DNA from: Ephemerocybe angulata
Lineage: Eukaryota; Basidiomycota; Agaricomycetes; Agaricales; Psathyrellaceae
Assembly (NCBI GenBank): GCA_013368325.1
Contig: JAACJK010000001.1
Location: 558,001-622,000, forward strand
Reading direction: 5' to 3'
Length of the DNA stretch: 64,000 nucleotides
Part shown: positions 1 through 11,199 of the stretch, in pieces
Numbering within the stretch: the first letter of the stretch is position 1
How the letters are laid out: each line of letters opens with the position of its first letter
Program-made: the position numbers and the translations under genes
The notes under the pieces: model-generated
The model's database searches: none
What the model saw: the letters and a program-made list of their open reading frames with translations, nothing else
What the model was told of the DNA's origin: nothing

Positions 1-1
1 C

Positions 2-781
2 CTCGTCTGCCTCGCGATCGTGAATGCAAAAGTACTGCGCGTTGAAGATGGCTTCTGGGACGCTCTCGCAGAAACTAAAGTACAGCTCCAAATCTTGGAG
101 ATGTACCCGCTGACTTCAGGGGTTGTCAAGTACCTGTTGTCATACACTGGATTGCACGAATTGATACTCAATGCACCCCCGTCGGACTCCTTTGGCGCCA
201 GCGACGGTTCCTCGGTGAGTGACAGCGACATCCCCCGGTCGATTTTCAAGGATGTCCTACCTCACCACTGCGACGCGATACACCATGTCAGCATTTCCGA
301 ATATCTGGACGTTAAAGACTACGGGTGCACAGAGGAAAACATAGAGGGACTGTTAACGTGCAAGAAGTTGGAAGAGCTAGACCTGCTCTACCATTACCCT
401 GTGGAGGATGAGGAGATGCAGAATTGTACATCCATAGGTCTGGTATGTATGCCCCTCTCCGTTCTGCTGTCGACCGGGAATTTTGTGGCTAACGCGCCCC
501 CGTATGTTACGCAGAAGGCGCTGCTCTTCCGCATAACCGACAACCTCCCAAAGCTGGAGCGCCTCCAACTTGCTCCCGCATGCAGCATGTCGCCATACGG
601 AGAGAACTCGTATAATGTCAGGATTAACATCGCCTACAGGTTCGCAGATAGGTTATGCAACATCGATTTCCGGGAGGGTTTGAGGTTTCCTCCATTCAGG
701 CTCTATAACTATGGCTTCCTCAGTTATGGATCCCTGGTTTACGGGCCAGAGCGGGGGTGCTATGCTATGGAGTCAGAGTAG
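2..781 (+). CDS. F-box/LRR-type protein, C-terminal part (5' end outside window)
   Basis: The frame is already open at base 2, so the N-terminal F-box half lies outside the window. Coding runs 2..442 and 515..781; intron 443..514 (GTATGT...CAG, 72 bp) is phase 0 and free of stops. The protein matches two other genes here (8134-9805 and 12062-13820) in order: 'FWDAL', a conserved 'SYTGL.EL' turn, 'VLPHHC', a 'YHYP' strand before the intron, then 'LLFRITDNLP.LERL'. These are LRR-type solenoid segments of the large agaricomycete F-box family, whose members are taken to be substrate adaptors of SCF ubiquitin ligases. The end at 781 is uncertain, because another frame stays open to 1061 and a further intron or a frameshift is possible. 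Substrate unknown. Confidence 0.6.
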   Translation, partial: LVCLAIVNAKVLRVEDGFWDALAETKVQLQILEMYPLTSGVVKYLLSYTGLHELILNAPPSDSFGASDGSSVSDSDIPRSIFKDVLPHHCDAIHHVSISEYLDVKDYGCTEENIEGLLTCKKLEELDLLYHYPVEDEEMQNCTSIGLVCMPLSVLLSTGNFVANAPPYVTQKALLFRITDNLPKLERLQLAPACSMSPYGENSYNVRINIAYRFADRLCNIDFREGLRFPPFRLYNYGFLSYGSLVYGPERGCYAMESE

Positions 782-1041
782 AAGTCATGGCCGTAGATGG
801 ATATCCCAAATCGAAAGGTTCTTGAAAAATGAACAATGCATGACTGTCATTCACTGGGAAGCACCTCATTGGAAGGCTTCCAAAGCACTGCGGTTCCCAG
901 ATATGGCTCAATTGAATCGAGGGAAAGAATACAGAGTTGGATATAGTCCATTGCGCGACGATAAAGACGGCATTGGATCAGAGAAAGCACGTCAAGCGAT
1001 ATGGGCGGTTGTTCGAAAAGATGAGTATTTAAGACGTATCA

Positions 1042-2398
1042 TTACAGACAAAAAGGAGTAGAAACAAGGATGCCGAAGTACTAGCATAAAATGTCAGAGT
1101 ACCGAATGTAATGAGGGAACACAGACATACGTTCGTGTGCGCGACGTTGACACCTCTCGAAGGGACAGAGATAGAGCATTTCGGGTCTTCTCCTGATGGG
1201 TCGCACTGAACTGTAGTCGAATGAGAAGCGGGGGTGGAGTGCTGCCAATACTCCACGCCATGATGGTGGTACCCGAGAGCGCTTGGTATCATGGTTGGCA
1301 CGCTGTGCCAAAGGTTAGCTTTCTCTTTTGAGAGGGCTTGACGAGACTGACCCATCATTTCCGTGTACGACTGAGCAAGTATATCAGCTAGGTGGAAGGG
1401 ACGGCCGCTGATGAAAGTGTTGCATACCTCGGTGAGCAGAGGGTCCGAAGGAGTCATTCACGAACTTGGAGAACTCTCGGTTCTATGTCACAGTCAGAGG
1501 GCGTCAGTTAGAAGTTCCTTTTCAACTCCTTGCATCCACACTTACCCCTGTTCGGGGAGATCCATACGAGTACGTTCTTACTTCCCTAGAGTCCCAGAAT
1601 TGCTTCAGGACGGATTCATATCAAGATAACATTCTGACTCACGTTAACGGAAAAGATCCTTTCAGCGAAAGCGCTGCCAGAAGCGCAATTGAACCTCCCA
1701 ATGAATGCCCTGTAGTCACAATGCTAAAATCTGGATGGAGCTTTTTCTCCAAGTGCACTGCAGCAAGGACTTGCACGGCTACCGAGTCCCATCTGAAATA
1801 ACGCGTCAACGTCTTAAGCATCTTAAGAACAAGGAAACTAACGCTGCTAGAAACCCTGCGTGTACGCGAGCTCCCGCTAAGCGAGTTTAAGCAAACGCGA
1901 CGGCGATGTTGACGTATTATAGAACCCTTACAGGTAGCTTTGATTCCGGGTGAAACAAGAGGCACAAGCAAGGCCTGTGCGTCAAGGATAACGTCTACAA
2001 GGGAGGCACTCCCTCTGACAGCTACAATGACCTCCTTGCGGTGCTTATCGCGTGCTACGAACCCTTGGATGTCGGTCATCGCGTTCGAGAACTATCCCGG
2101 GGTGGACTAAGGGCTCGAGAACGAAGTGCGCCATAACGAGATAACCCACAGTGGTCACGAGAGTGTTGCCGCATGGTCTAGGACAGAGGAGGATATAGCA
2201 AGAGGAGGCATACTTGAAGTAATGGACAAGCTCTTCGTATTTTTCTGGGTTTATACCGGTAAAAGGGCGCCCGAAATGAGGAGTATGAATGAACATACCT
2301 GGAGCTACTTCTGGTACACCGTCTGGGACTTTGATAGCGAGGGCTGCATGCTCTCGTTCAGCAAAGGTTGGGCTGGAAGTTCCAGTTTCCGCTTCCAT
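1042..2398 (-). CDS. Class-3 (fungal type) triacylglycerol lipase, alpha/beta hydrolase
   Basis: Multi-exon gene for a fungal lipase_3 enzyme that hydrolyses ester bonds of acylglycerols. Spliced segments follow the family order: 'YFKYASSCY', 'TDIQGFVARD', 'VAVRGS', 'ARVHAGFLAAWDSV', the nucleophile elbow 'TTGHSLGGS' (catalytic Ser), 'RTYSYGSPRTG', then 'VPTMIPSALGYHHHGVEYW' with the expected catalytic His, and a C-terminus 'YFGILVSTPFCL' at stop 1042. Introns are short (about 50-70 bp). Two parts are unresolved. The junction around 1308-1430, where the catalytic Asp should lie, does not splice in frame with strong signals. The N-terminal exon at 2398 lacks the expected signal peptide, so an upstream exon is probably missing. 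It is either an intact secreted lipase with an incomplete model or a recently damaged one. Confidence 0.75.
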
Positions 2399-3568
2399 CT
2401 CGAGTTGCGTGTATACCGTTGAATGTGGCCGTTACAAGTCAAGCCCCGATGAGCATTGCAGGCAGTCAAACGTTCAAAATTAAGGTCCGGTTGATCGTCA
2501 CATGGCATTAGCCTCCTGCCATCCTTACGTCTGAATGGCAAACTCCATGAGAAGGTCCTCGAGCAACCTTTATTGAGCTGTTTGGAGGGCCCTTTTCCTT
2601 TGCTTTAAGCAACATGGCAGGATGAAAGGGGGCCAATGCCGTTCGGAAGGGCGATGGCTCCGGACTCGATGACAAATTAAAGTCTCACGAAGATGGCCCG
2701 TGCGCGCGGTTCCTTTGAATTCGGAGAAGTTGGAACTTGAACGAGAACCTTGGCCCGCCTTCCCCCCAACATCCTTCTTACCCGGCTTATGTTGTATATA
2801 GCAAACTCCGGGAGTCCCCGGCATCGTAAAAATAATCCGCCTAATGACCCATAGGTTGAATACACCTGTACTTGCATTAGGAATCTGAATCTTCTGTCAT
2901 TTTCCTATCCAGAAAGTACGTCCTTACTTCGATAAGCCTTCCATCTTGCAGCCTCTTCACTAACTCCAGCTTTCCTATGAAGGCGGTCGCACTTTCAAAT
3001 AAGATCTGGGGCTTTTCTGGCACCCACCGCGATCTACCGGTGGCTAGGCCGCGCCGCTCGGCTCATGATCGTCGCGTTGCATGATCTACTCGACAGAGCT
3101 TCACAAGTTGGGGACCATGCTGTTCCTCGCTGCATGGGCTCCCACTTCAATAGATCAATTATACGAATTAGTAGGTGGATTCAGATGGGTTCTCAGTGTA
3201 AGTATGGTATTTCACAGTAAGTTTCTGTACCGAACGCCTTTAAGCGCTCGTTGATGATGGTCGCTCATTCGCGAATTTGGCTTCGCCGCTGCTAAAAATA
3301 GCAGCGCGCTCCGGCTCATCACTCCTCATCATAAGTCATCATAGCACTCATCATATTGCCATGCGCTTACCCTGGCCCGACCACACTTGATCATGAAACT
3401 AAAGTTCCCGGGTTTCGTTTTATACTTATAGCGCGCCCCTCAAGGTCCCTCAAGGTCCCCCGTCTTCCCTTTCCCATCTCTGTTGGGAAATACTCCGCAG
3501 CCTCCCCGGAAGGTCTTCGACTACCCCCACATTCTTTACTGACACAACACAGTCATTTCTTAATCATA
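2399..3568. other. Intergenic region between divergent lipase and ricin-B genes
   Basis: No convincing coding segment. The lipase and ricin-B gene A point away from each other, so both promoters should lie here. A minus-strand TATATACAAC lies near 2791-2800 on the lipase side. A plus-strand TATACTTATA at 3421-3430 sits about 140 bp before the ricin-B start. A missing 5' exon of the lipase may be hidden near 2400-2700. Confidence 0.45.
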
Positions 3569-5225
3569 ATGCCGTCTATCTTTGCTACCCTCTCCTCTGT
3601 AGTTCTCCTTAGCGTTCTTGTTAACGCCCAGGGAACCCCTGAGTGAGTGCTTGTCTCGATTGTCGCTTCAAAACCCTCCCTCATAAGGTTATAGGTTCCT
3701 TGGGGAGCTCCTCCTGCGCCCCTCGGTCAATGACGGTCAGCCTCACTTTCTTTCCGTCCGCTTACCGATTTTAACGGTCATTATCACCAGCCAAATGCTT
3801 GACCGTTCAGTCTAATTCCGACGGTGCCATTGTTGTCCTCCAGACTTGCACTGGTTCAGCAAACCAGAAGTGGACCTTCACCGGAGGAAACGTTCGCGCC
3901 TTCGGCAACAAGTGCCTCGACGTCAAGGATGGTGTTAACCAGGATGGCAGCAGACTTCAAGTGTGGACCTGCGCCTCCGAGAATACTAATCAAAAGTGGA
4001 ACTACAACAAGTGGGACAACACCCTCGAGTGGCAGGGCAAAGGCAAATGCGTTGATCTTGTCGACGGAAAGCAAGATGACGGAACCCCTGTAAGTATCCC
4101 CAGGAGCTTCTAGGCAATACTGTGTACTAACATCGCTGTTTAGACCCAAATCTGGAGCTGTTGGAATCAGAATTCCAACCAGATCTGGACCACCGGTTAC
4201 ATGTATAACGCCCTCCCCGACAAATCGCAGAACGAGCAGTATGGTACCAACAACTGTGGAACGGGCTCGGACTCGTCTAGCAACTGCCAGACAGGATGGC
4301 TCAAGTGAGTAATAACGCTATTCATCCACGATTGCTACTAACAAGGCCAATAGCTCGGCTTCGGACTTCTGCCTGTGGGCACCTCCCACCCCTGGTACCG
4401 TCGGTGACATGGAGCGCGTTTCCGTCGCATGGTGCACGAAGTCTGGACGTGGTGCCCGCACCATTCCCAACCAAACTCTCAAGGGCGTTCACTTCGTTCA
4501 GACTCCTGACTATGTTCAGATCACCGGCCAGGGTGACTTCACCAAGATGAACATTCCGAAGGGCGACTATGGAGGAGAGTTGGATAACCGTGGAGCTGAT
4601 GGTGCGTCGGATTTTCCATCCTGAAACCATCTCACCCTCTCTAACTTTCCCCTTGACAGGCAAGGGTAACCCGAGTAAGAAGCTTTTCCGACGTTTTTGT
4701 TCTGGAGTTACACACTAACATACGCACCTCAGTCGGTGGCCTTCTCTTCGGTGACACTTTCACCAAGGGCCAACAATACAACGAGTGGACCGAATTCATC
4801 TCCGACTCCGAGTTCTGCATTCGCGCTTGCCGGGGACCCAAAGCCAAGTCCCTCTGCAACCATATCTACGATGTTATGGGCTGCTACTGGGTACGCACCT
4901 TCTTATTACGTTTGAATGACCCCGCTGACCCAGAACACTCCCACTTTAGAATATGCCTGCGAACTACAACTCGGGCGTTTTCGAGGAATGTGTTGGGGAC
5001 GACGCTCAGCCAATGGGCGTCTACGGTACCTCCACCTGGTATCAGGGTGTCAACCCTACCCCGTCCGCGCATCCCGCTCCCGCTTCCAGCAATTGCAAGG
5101 CTCTTCCCACTGTCTCTGTCAGCCCTGTATTGGCGAGGCGCGGAAAGAATGGAAATCGTACCTTTGATCGCGATTTCCATGTGGCTGCTGGCCCTCAGAT
5201 CACTCCCCCTCCCGCCATGTATTAG
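3569..5225 (+). CDS. Secreted ricin-B lectin (CBM13) protein, copy A
   Basis: Eight exons: 3569..3642, 3695..3735, 3791..4089, 4144..4304, 4354..4601, 4660..4674, 4733..4890, 4950..5225, all phase-consistent. It starts with a hydrophobic signal peptide ending near 'LVNAQG'. Residues about 40-180 are a ricin-B beta-trefoil with Q-x-W repeats ('NQKWTF', 'NQKWNY', 'NQIWTT') and 'KCLDV' subdomain starts. A Cys-rich C-terminal domain follows ('DFCLWAPP', 'EVAWCTK'-like 'VAWCTKSGRG', 'TPDYVQITG', 'GGELDNRGAD', 'CNHIYDVMGC'), which is common in secreted agaricomycete proteins. A dibasic 'ARRG' precedes a proline-rich tail, a possible Kex2 site. It is probably an extracellular sugar-binding protein of unknown ligand. 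Copy B follows 0.8 kb downstream. Confidence 0.88.
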
Positions 5226-6016
5226 ATTGCATTGTGAGGCTCAAAGTCTTCGCTCTTGCGATGGGTAGTGGTCTTGGGTGAGTTTTCTTCGATCTGCTAT
5301 TGTTTCGACGACGGACATTCTGCCTAACTTATTGTTATAATTACATCTCTCCTCGAGAATATTACTCTCTTTTCCAGCCCTGAAACCTTGCCACATTGAA
5401 CTATGGAACCATAGGTGCCTGGCCAGGCGAATTCGGAATGTCGTTCGCAAATTCTCTGTCGGCAACGACAATGTTTTATCCGGCGCCTGGATTCCCAATG
5501 CGCCTACTCATTTCCGTTTTATGTCTGAAAAGAAAGCGGGTGTTTTACTTTTGATACCCCGCATTCAAGTGGCCGACCTTTTGACAAGTTGTCGCCACTC
5601 CGCTTCAAAGCTTTACGCATCTCTCTGTTTCAATTCTCACAAATGCCCCCCTCTCTATCCTCCCAAGTCACAGCCCCGCCATTGCGAATAGACGAGTGTA
5701 GACCACATACGCCGCCCTGGCCAGGGAGCGTATTTCTATGCATGCAGGATGTCAAGGGCGCATCATAGAACGAGCTGATTGATGTTTACCCTTCTTCAGG
5801 GCAGATCTCACTTGACAGTTTTTGATTTGACCTCGAAATTTGAATGGAAGAAATGGAAGACATATAAGGAGGGACCCGCACCCCACATTCATCCCCTCTC
5901 TGCAATCGCTCTGTGTTGAGGACCTCCATCTCTCACCCTCATTCCTCTGGTTTCTTGACCTCTTCTGGTGGTCAACCTCACGTTCTTTCGAACCCTACAC
6001 TCGTTAATCGGTATCC
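5226..6016. promoter_or_regulatory. Intergenic and promoter region of ricin-B copy B
   Basis: No gene is supported. TATATAAGG-like sequence at 5862-5870 lies about 150 bp upstream of the copy B start codon and is followed by a pyrimidine-rich leader (5880-5990), a usual layout for strongly expressed secreted-protein genes in mushrooms. The core-promoter reading is inference. Confidence 0.4.
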
Positions 6017-7679
6017 ATGCTCGGGAACAAGTTCGTTGGCCTTGTGGCGGTCGCCGCTTTGCTGGCAGTTACGCCAGCCAGCGCTCAGGTGCCTGAGTGA
6101 GCCTGTTCTTTTCGGCCTTCTCGTCGCGAGGCTGGAAACTGAAGTCATTCGACACTCTTAGATTCAAGGGCCAACTCCTCCTCCAGCCAGCTCTCAGCAA
6201 CAGTGTGTCGGGGCATTTCATCCCTCCCGCTGACACTAACTTTCCTTGTCCTCCTTCCAGACAAATGCTTAACCGCCGCATCTGACTCTAACGGCGCCGC
6301 CGTTGTCATTCAGACTTGCACTGGGGCAGCGTCGCAGAAATGGACTTTCACTGGGGGCACTGTAAAGGTCTTCAGCAACAAGTGTCTGGACGTTACAGAT
6401 GGCGTCAATAAAGACGGCCAGAAGCTTCAAATCTGGACCTGCGCGTCGAATAACGCGAACCAGCAGTGGTATTACAACAAATGGGATAATAACCTAAGCT
6501 GGACAGGGAAGGGCAAATGTGTGGACTTGCCAGACGGCAATCTGAGCGATGGGAACAGGGTGCGTTTCCTTCCTTCATCTCATTTCTGAAGACGCTGAAC
6601 TCAAATTAAAATGATGGTTCAGCTTCAAATCTGGGGCTGTTGGAACAAGAACACAAACCAGATCTGGGACACCGGATATCGCACAGATGCGCTCCCTGAC
6701 AAATCGCAGGATGGCCAGTACGGTACCAACAAGTGCGGAACGACTTCAGACCAAAGCAAGAACTGCCAAACCGCGTTCATCAAGTGAGTCGCGAGATCAT
6801 CTTATGAAAAGACCGGGCGCTGATTCTTCCTTTGTCTCCGATAGTTCCGCGTCTGACTTCTGCTTGTGGGCTCCTCCTTGGAAAGCGACCATCGGCGATA
6901 GCGAGCGAGAGGCTGTTGCTTGGTGCACCAAGTCGGGTCGCGGCACTCGCACCATTCCCCAGGGTACCTTGAAAGGCGTCCACTTCGTCAAGACTCCGGA
7001 CTATGTCCAAATTACCGGCACTGGTGATTTCACCAAGATGAATATCCCTGCAGGTGATTCTGGAGGTGAGCTGGACAACCGTGGCGCTGACGGAAAGGGT
7101 AACCCAAGTACGTGAATTGGAACATCCTTTTCAACGAACCCACTCCTGATCCAGTGCCCCTATAGTTGGTGGACTTGTCTTCGGCAACTCGTTCGGTTCC
7201 AACTTGCAATACCATGAGTGGACCTCCTTCATCTCTGACAAAGAGTTTTGCTTCCGCGCATGCGTTGGACCTAAGGCTAAGAGCCTTTGCAACCACATCT
7301 ACGATGTCATGGGTTGCTGGTGGGTGAGTAAACGACCATGCCGCTTCTGTCCAGGTTTAAACCGAGCTGATCGCAATATCTCTAGAACATGCCTGCCAAC
7401 TATAATGCTGGTGTCTACGAGGACTGCGTCGGCGACTCTGCCCAGCCTATGGGTGTGTATGGCACATCGACCTGGTATCAAGGACAGAACCCCACCCCTG
7501 CTGCCCACCCTGCACCCAAATCGAGCAGCTGCAAGCCCGTCCCCAGTGTTTCCGTTTCTCCTTTGCGTCGACGAGGAGAGGATGGGGCGCCCGGCTTTGC
7601 GAAGAGGCATATCGACTCTCGTGGTCCTCATCCCGTCACTGTGGCATTCCCAGGCGCGACACCCCCTCCCCAAGCCTAA
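6017..7679 (+). CDS. Secreted ricin-B lectin (CBM13) protein, copy B
   Basis: Tandem paralogue of copy A in seven exons: 6017..6096, 6162..6202, 6261..6559, 6623..6783, 6845..7107, 7166..7323, 7386..7679. Internal exon lengths (41, 299, 161, 158) equal those of copy A. The only structural difference is that copy A's 248- and 15-nt exons are one 263-nt exon here. The signal peptide 'FVGLVAVAALLAVTPASA' is clear, followed by Q-x-W repeats ('SQKWTF', 'NQQWYY', 'NQIWDT') and the same Cys-rich domain ('SASDFCLWAPP', 'VAWCTKSGRG', 'GGELDNRGADG'). The tail has two dibasic sites ('RRRG', 'AKRH'), compatible with Kex2 trimming. Like copy A it is probably secreted and carbohydrate-binding; ligand and role are unknown. 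Confidence 0.88.
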
Positions 7680-8133
7680 AGGACCTCAGACTTGCTGCGA
7701 CTCAGCTTACATACCCATCATACCCAGTTCTTCCAGGCTTCTGCGCACCACAACCCGTTGTAGTTCCTTCCCTTCAAGTGCACCAATATATTGTATACAC
7801 ATTTCTCTAATTTATTGCAATCATCCCTCGTACATGCACGAAATGCCCACTAGCTTGGTTGAACACCATTGGACCATAGTCACACCCCGGAGATCCACAC
7901 TGTATAAGGATCCGAGGCATTGTTGGTCTCCCGCTCAAGCAGACGTGCCTCGGTAATCGCGCACGCAAATTCGTTCCCAATGAGCCTGAAATCGCACGCG
8001 CACCGCGCCGTGCTAGCACAAACCGGCGCCGGCTACGCGCTTTGGTTCGATTCTTAGCTTGCGTAGGCTTGGGAGTCTGGATGGTCCAACTAATTGTCGG
8101 CTAGCACAGTTCCCCCGACACTCTATCCCTCCC
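7680..8133. other. Intergenic region between convergent genes
   Basis: Holds the 3' flanks of ricin-B copy B (plus) and an F-box/LRR gene (minus). No recognisable gene or repeat. Confidence 0.4.
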
Positions 8134-9805
8134 CTAATCCTCCTTTGCAGCAAAGCACCTAGCTTCGTGATCAAACACCAATGTGCAAGACCTTCCAGCC
8201 TCCACCGTGAAGCGAGGCGATCTCGCAACAAATTGGACTTCGCAGATGTCTTTCACGAAACTATCGCTCATTCTCCGGTAATAGCTCATGGCCCCATTTC
8301 CACACCGCATGCGGGGCATCAGGCGTTTAGGAGCGATGTGAAGCCTCGCGAGGTGGGACAGCCTGTCCGTGAGGCGGAAAAGGAGGCGATCCTAAAGGGT
8401 AAGTAACGGTACTTTGAGAATGCCGATGCATACGTAACGAAGGATTGGGTAAGGCGCACCAGTTTGAGAGTTTGGTCGTCCTGGACAGCAGATTGCTGTT
8501 CAGGGTAGTGGTACACGAGCTCCAGGCTCTTCAACTGCTCGCACATCATAATCGCATCCACGGTCTCCTCCGTGCACATGAACTCCTTGAAGCCCAGCGC
8601 AGCGAAGGAGAGTACCTGCAATGTCTCCCGGTGTTTGGGTAGGACGCTTTCGAGGACACTCAGAGGGCCAGCCGCTCCACTCTGAGTCTTGTGCGAGTAC
8701 GTCGCCGCCTTCATGCACAATTCCTTCAGGCCAGTGTACGATGCAAGATACTCCACCGCTCTCGGGGTTATGGGTGACATAGTCAGGGCCCGCAAATGAA
8801 CCTTGGCATCTTGAAGGGCGTCCCAGAAAGTGGGGTCGATGTTGTCGTTCGCGCAGTTCCTGACCTCCAGCCTGGTTAGTGATTGGAGGATGGGTGCGGA
8901 TAAAGCACTGAGTCTGATTCTGTTTCCGTTGATGACCAGCTCCTTCAAGTTGGAACAGACGCGGAGGGAACCTGGAGGATCTTCGAAGAGTTCGTCCAGA
9001 TTTATCGAACGAGGTTGATTCAAATTTGAGGTGCTCCAGTCGTTTGGAACGAGCGTGAGAGATTCGAGAGATTCGGCGCTTTGCGCAAGCATTCGTTTCA
9101 ACGACACGACTATGGAGGGAAAGATTGGAAAGCAGGAAATCGCGATAACACGCAGGTTTGCGAACGTGTCAAGAGGCAAGGGATATTCCTCGGGGGTTAT
9201 GCAGGGCGAGATAGTAAGCTCAGCCAGATTGGATAGCTCCGCCAATGCCTGAAGGATATCGCAGTATGGTTCGTTTCCTGTTAGAGCGACTCTGCGGCGA
9301 GGAGAGTGCGTGGCAAATGAGAAATCTACCAAAGAGCGACCAAATGAAAAGACCCACTTAGCGCAAACCAGCTCATGCAATGATTTGAGGGCAGGGACAA
9401 GGAACTTTTTCTGGCAAACCAAGAACCGTTCCCTTACTTCTCCTTGGAAGCAATCATACCCACTTATTTCGAGGGGAATAAGACCATTTTGCAGAATTGT
9501 TAAATTCCTCGTCCAAAGGGAGTGTGTGCTGGTCCCTGACGCCATGGTCTCCAACTGAGCCGACGTCCAAGGCCTATTCGAGAATCCTATTGTAGTTGAG
9601 ATAAACGTCTTCGATTCCACTGCTTCGTTCAGCACTTTAGAGGTGAAGCGCAGTGCGCAGAGACTCGCAAAGTCCATTTCCTTAACCTAATGAGATGTTA
9701 AAGAGTCGATTGGGACAAGATGATGGTCGGCATACGTACCATATCGAAGATGAGTCCAAGGATGTCATAGGGCAGTGTCTCCATGATGGAATGTTGGGCT
9801 GCCAT
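8134..9805 (-). CDS. F-box/LRR protein, subfamily 1
   Basis: Three exons, 9805..9740, 9686..8460 and 8391..8134, all phase 0, give 516 residues. The first exon carries a short F-box-like start ('METLPYDILGLIFDM'); the second opens with 'FASLCALRFTSKVLNEAV', the usual C-terminal half of such a box. A long solenoid of irregular leucine-rich strands follows ('LKELVINGNRI', 'LTRLEVRNCAND', 'SYTGLKELCMKA'). The last intron falls at the same position as in the gene at the window start, before 'DRLLFRLTDRLSHLARL'. I infer an SCF substrate adaptor binding Skp1 through the N-terminus and an unknown target through the repeats. It lies tail to tail with ricin-B copy B. Confidence 0.75.
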
Positions 9806-10075
9806 GGCGGGTGGAGAGAAAGGATGGAACATCGGAAGAACCCAACTACTTATACCAATGCATGGGTCACACGGGACGGTGCTGCGGGGGAAGAAGGTCA
9901 TTCAGCGCTGCGGTCATATACACAGCCACCCCCTCATGCTGAACGAAGTCCAGCCCGCTCAGAAGGAGTGCACACTTTTGAATCAAATGGCGATAAACAG
10001 GGCTTGGGCGATATTAGCTGGACATTTGATAACGGTAGAAAGATATAGATAGGAAACGTCGTCAGTCTGATATCC

Positions 10076-11199
10076 TCAAGTCCTCGTCGCCTCCTCCAGG
10101 GCTTCCAATCGTGCGATCTGACTGCAGTTCAAATGAGCAACGAGACAAGCAGTCGATATTCTCCAAAGCTCACCGGTCGCGTACGGCTTCCTGCCACCTC
10201 TGTAGCTTAGCAGTCTCATGCAGTTGGAATCCATATATCTTTGGACGATATCTCTCTGCCTTGAGTGCAACAGTCGCCGTGTTGATATCCTCTCCTCCTC
10301 CTTCTGCAATCTCCGCCTCGTCGCGCCGCCGCCGACTCCGCGAGTCGCCCGAGGCTGCTTCTCGATTTGAACTGCCAGTATCGCTGGGTCCGCTCTTGGG
10401 TGGGATCAAAGTGGGATAAACGAGGAAGAGAAGGTGGGGGAACGTCGTGCCGAAGTAAGCACCGTCGATGGAGCCATGCCGAGATGATTTGGGGGAGTAA
10501 AGATCTTCGCAGCGACCACAGTACAGTTTGACGGACTTTTCGTAGGGAATGTCGGTGAGGCCAACGGGGAGGAGGGGTTGTTGATGGCAAAGGACGCGAG
10601 GGCATCGTCCGAATTCTGCGCGTTTATACTTTTCCAGCTGCAAGGAACTCAGTGTATGTAGAGATAGAAACCAGCTAATTACTCACCATCTTCTGCAAGC
10701 CCCGTGCCGTGACAATCCACCGTGCGTGAATCAACCCGTAAAGTAATCGAGCCTGTACGTCCAACGACCCCCGCAGTTCATCTTGAATATCGTCGTCTAT
10801 TATGAATTAGAGACGCCGCTAAACGTTGTCAGGCTGGAACTCACCCAAGTTATCAGTGATGAGATCCAGTGCCTGCGAGTAGTTCGCCACTTCGTTATTC
10901 AGGCCGGTAAGATTGAAGCGATCGAGAATGAAATCCTCTTCGACTTCGCAGAAGTATTCGTTTCCTTTAGACGACAAGAACCATGATATCCACTGGAGGG
11001 TCTGTCAGTCCATTGTTTCTCCCGCGTCGCTTGCAGAAACGCACAGAACTATCGAATGGATCGATGGTGTTAGAAACAACAGAACGACCGAGTACAGAGA
11101 GCCGTACCTAGAATAATCAGAGTCGGAGCCTGTGGATATGTCTTCCACTGCATTTTATGAGACGTGTGTTTCATTTTCTCCAGGTTGTATAGACTTACT
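10076..11199 (-). CDS. CKB2: Casein kinase 2 regulatory (beta) subunit
   Basis: Regulatory subunit that dimerises and anchors two CK2 catalytic subunits in the nucleus and cytoplasm. Exons: 11199 (1 nt), 11147..11089, 11001..10845, 10796..10687, 10637..10174, 10121..10076, totalling 278 residues. Diagnostic segments are an acidic N-terminus ('TGSDSDYS'), '[20 protein letters not shown]', '[19 protein letters not shown]', 'FGRCPRVLC' and 'VKLYCGRC' (the four zinc-binding Cys of the dimer interface), 'DLYTPKS'-like '[10 protein letters not shown]' and '[13 protein letters not shown]'. It is closer to yeast Ckb2 than Ckb1. The ATG appears to be split: its A is the last base of a 5' exon (11199) and TG opens the next exon after a 51-bp intron. 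The donor of the following intron (after 11089) is weak but is the only one that keeps frame. Confidence 0.93.

Noticed and set aside
711..1061. Independent 116-codon gene
   Set aside because: It overlaps the F-box/LRR end in another frame and has no recognisable domain; more likely 3' flank or an unresolved extension.
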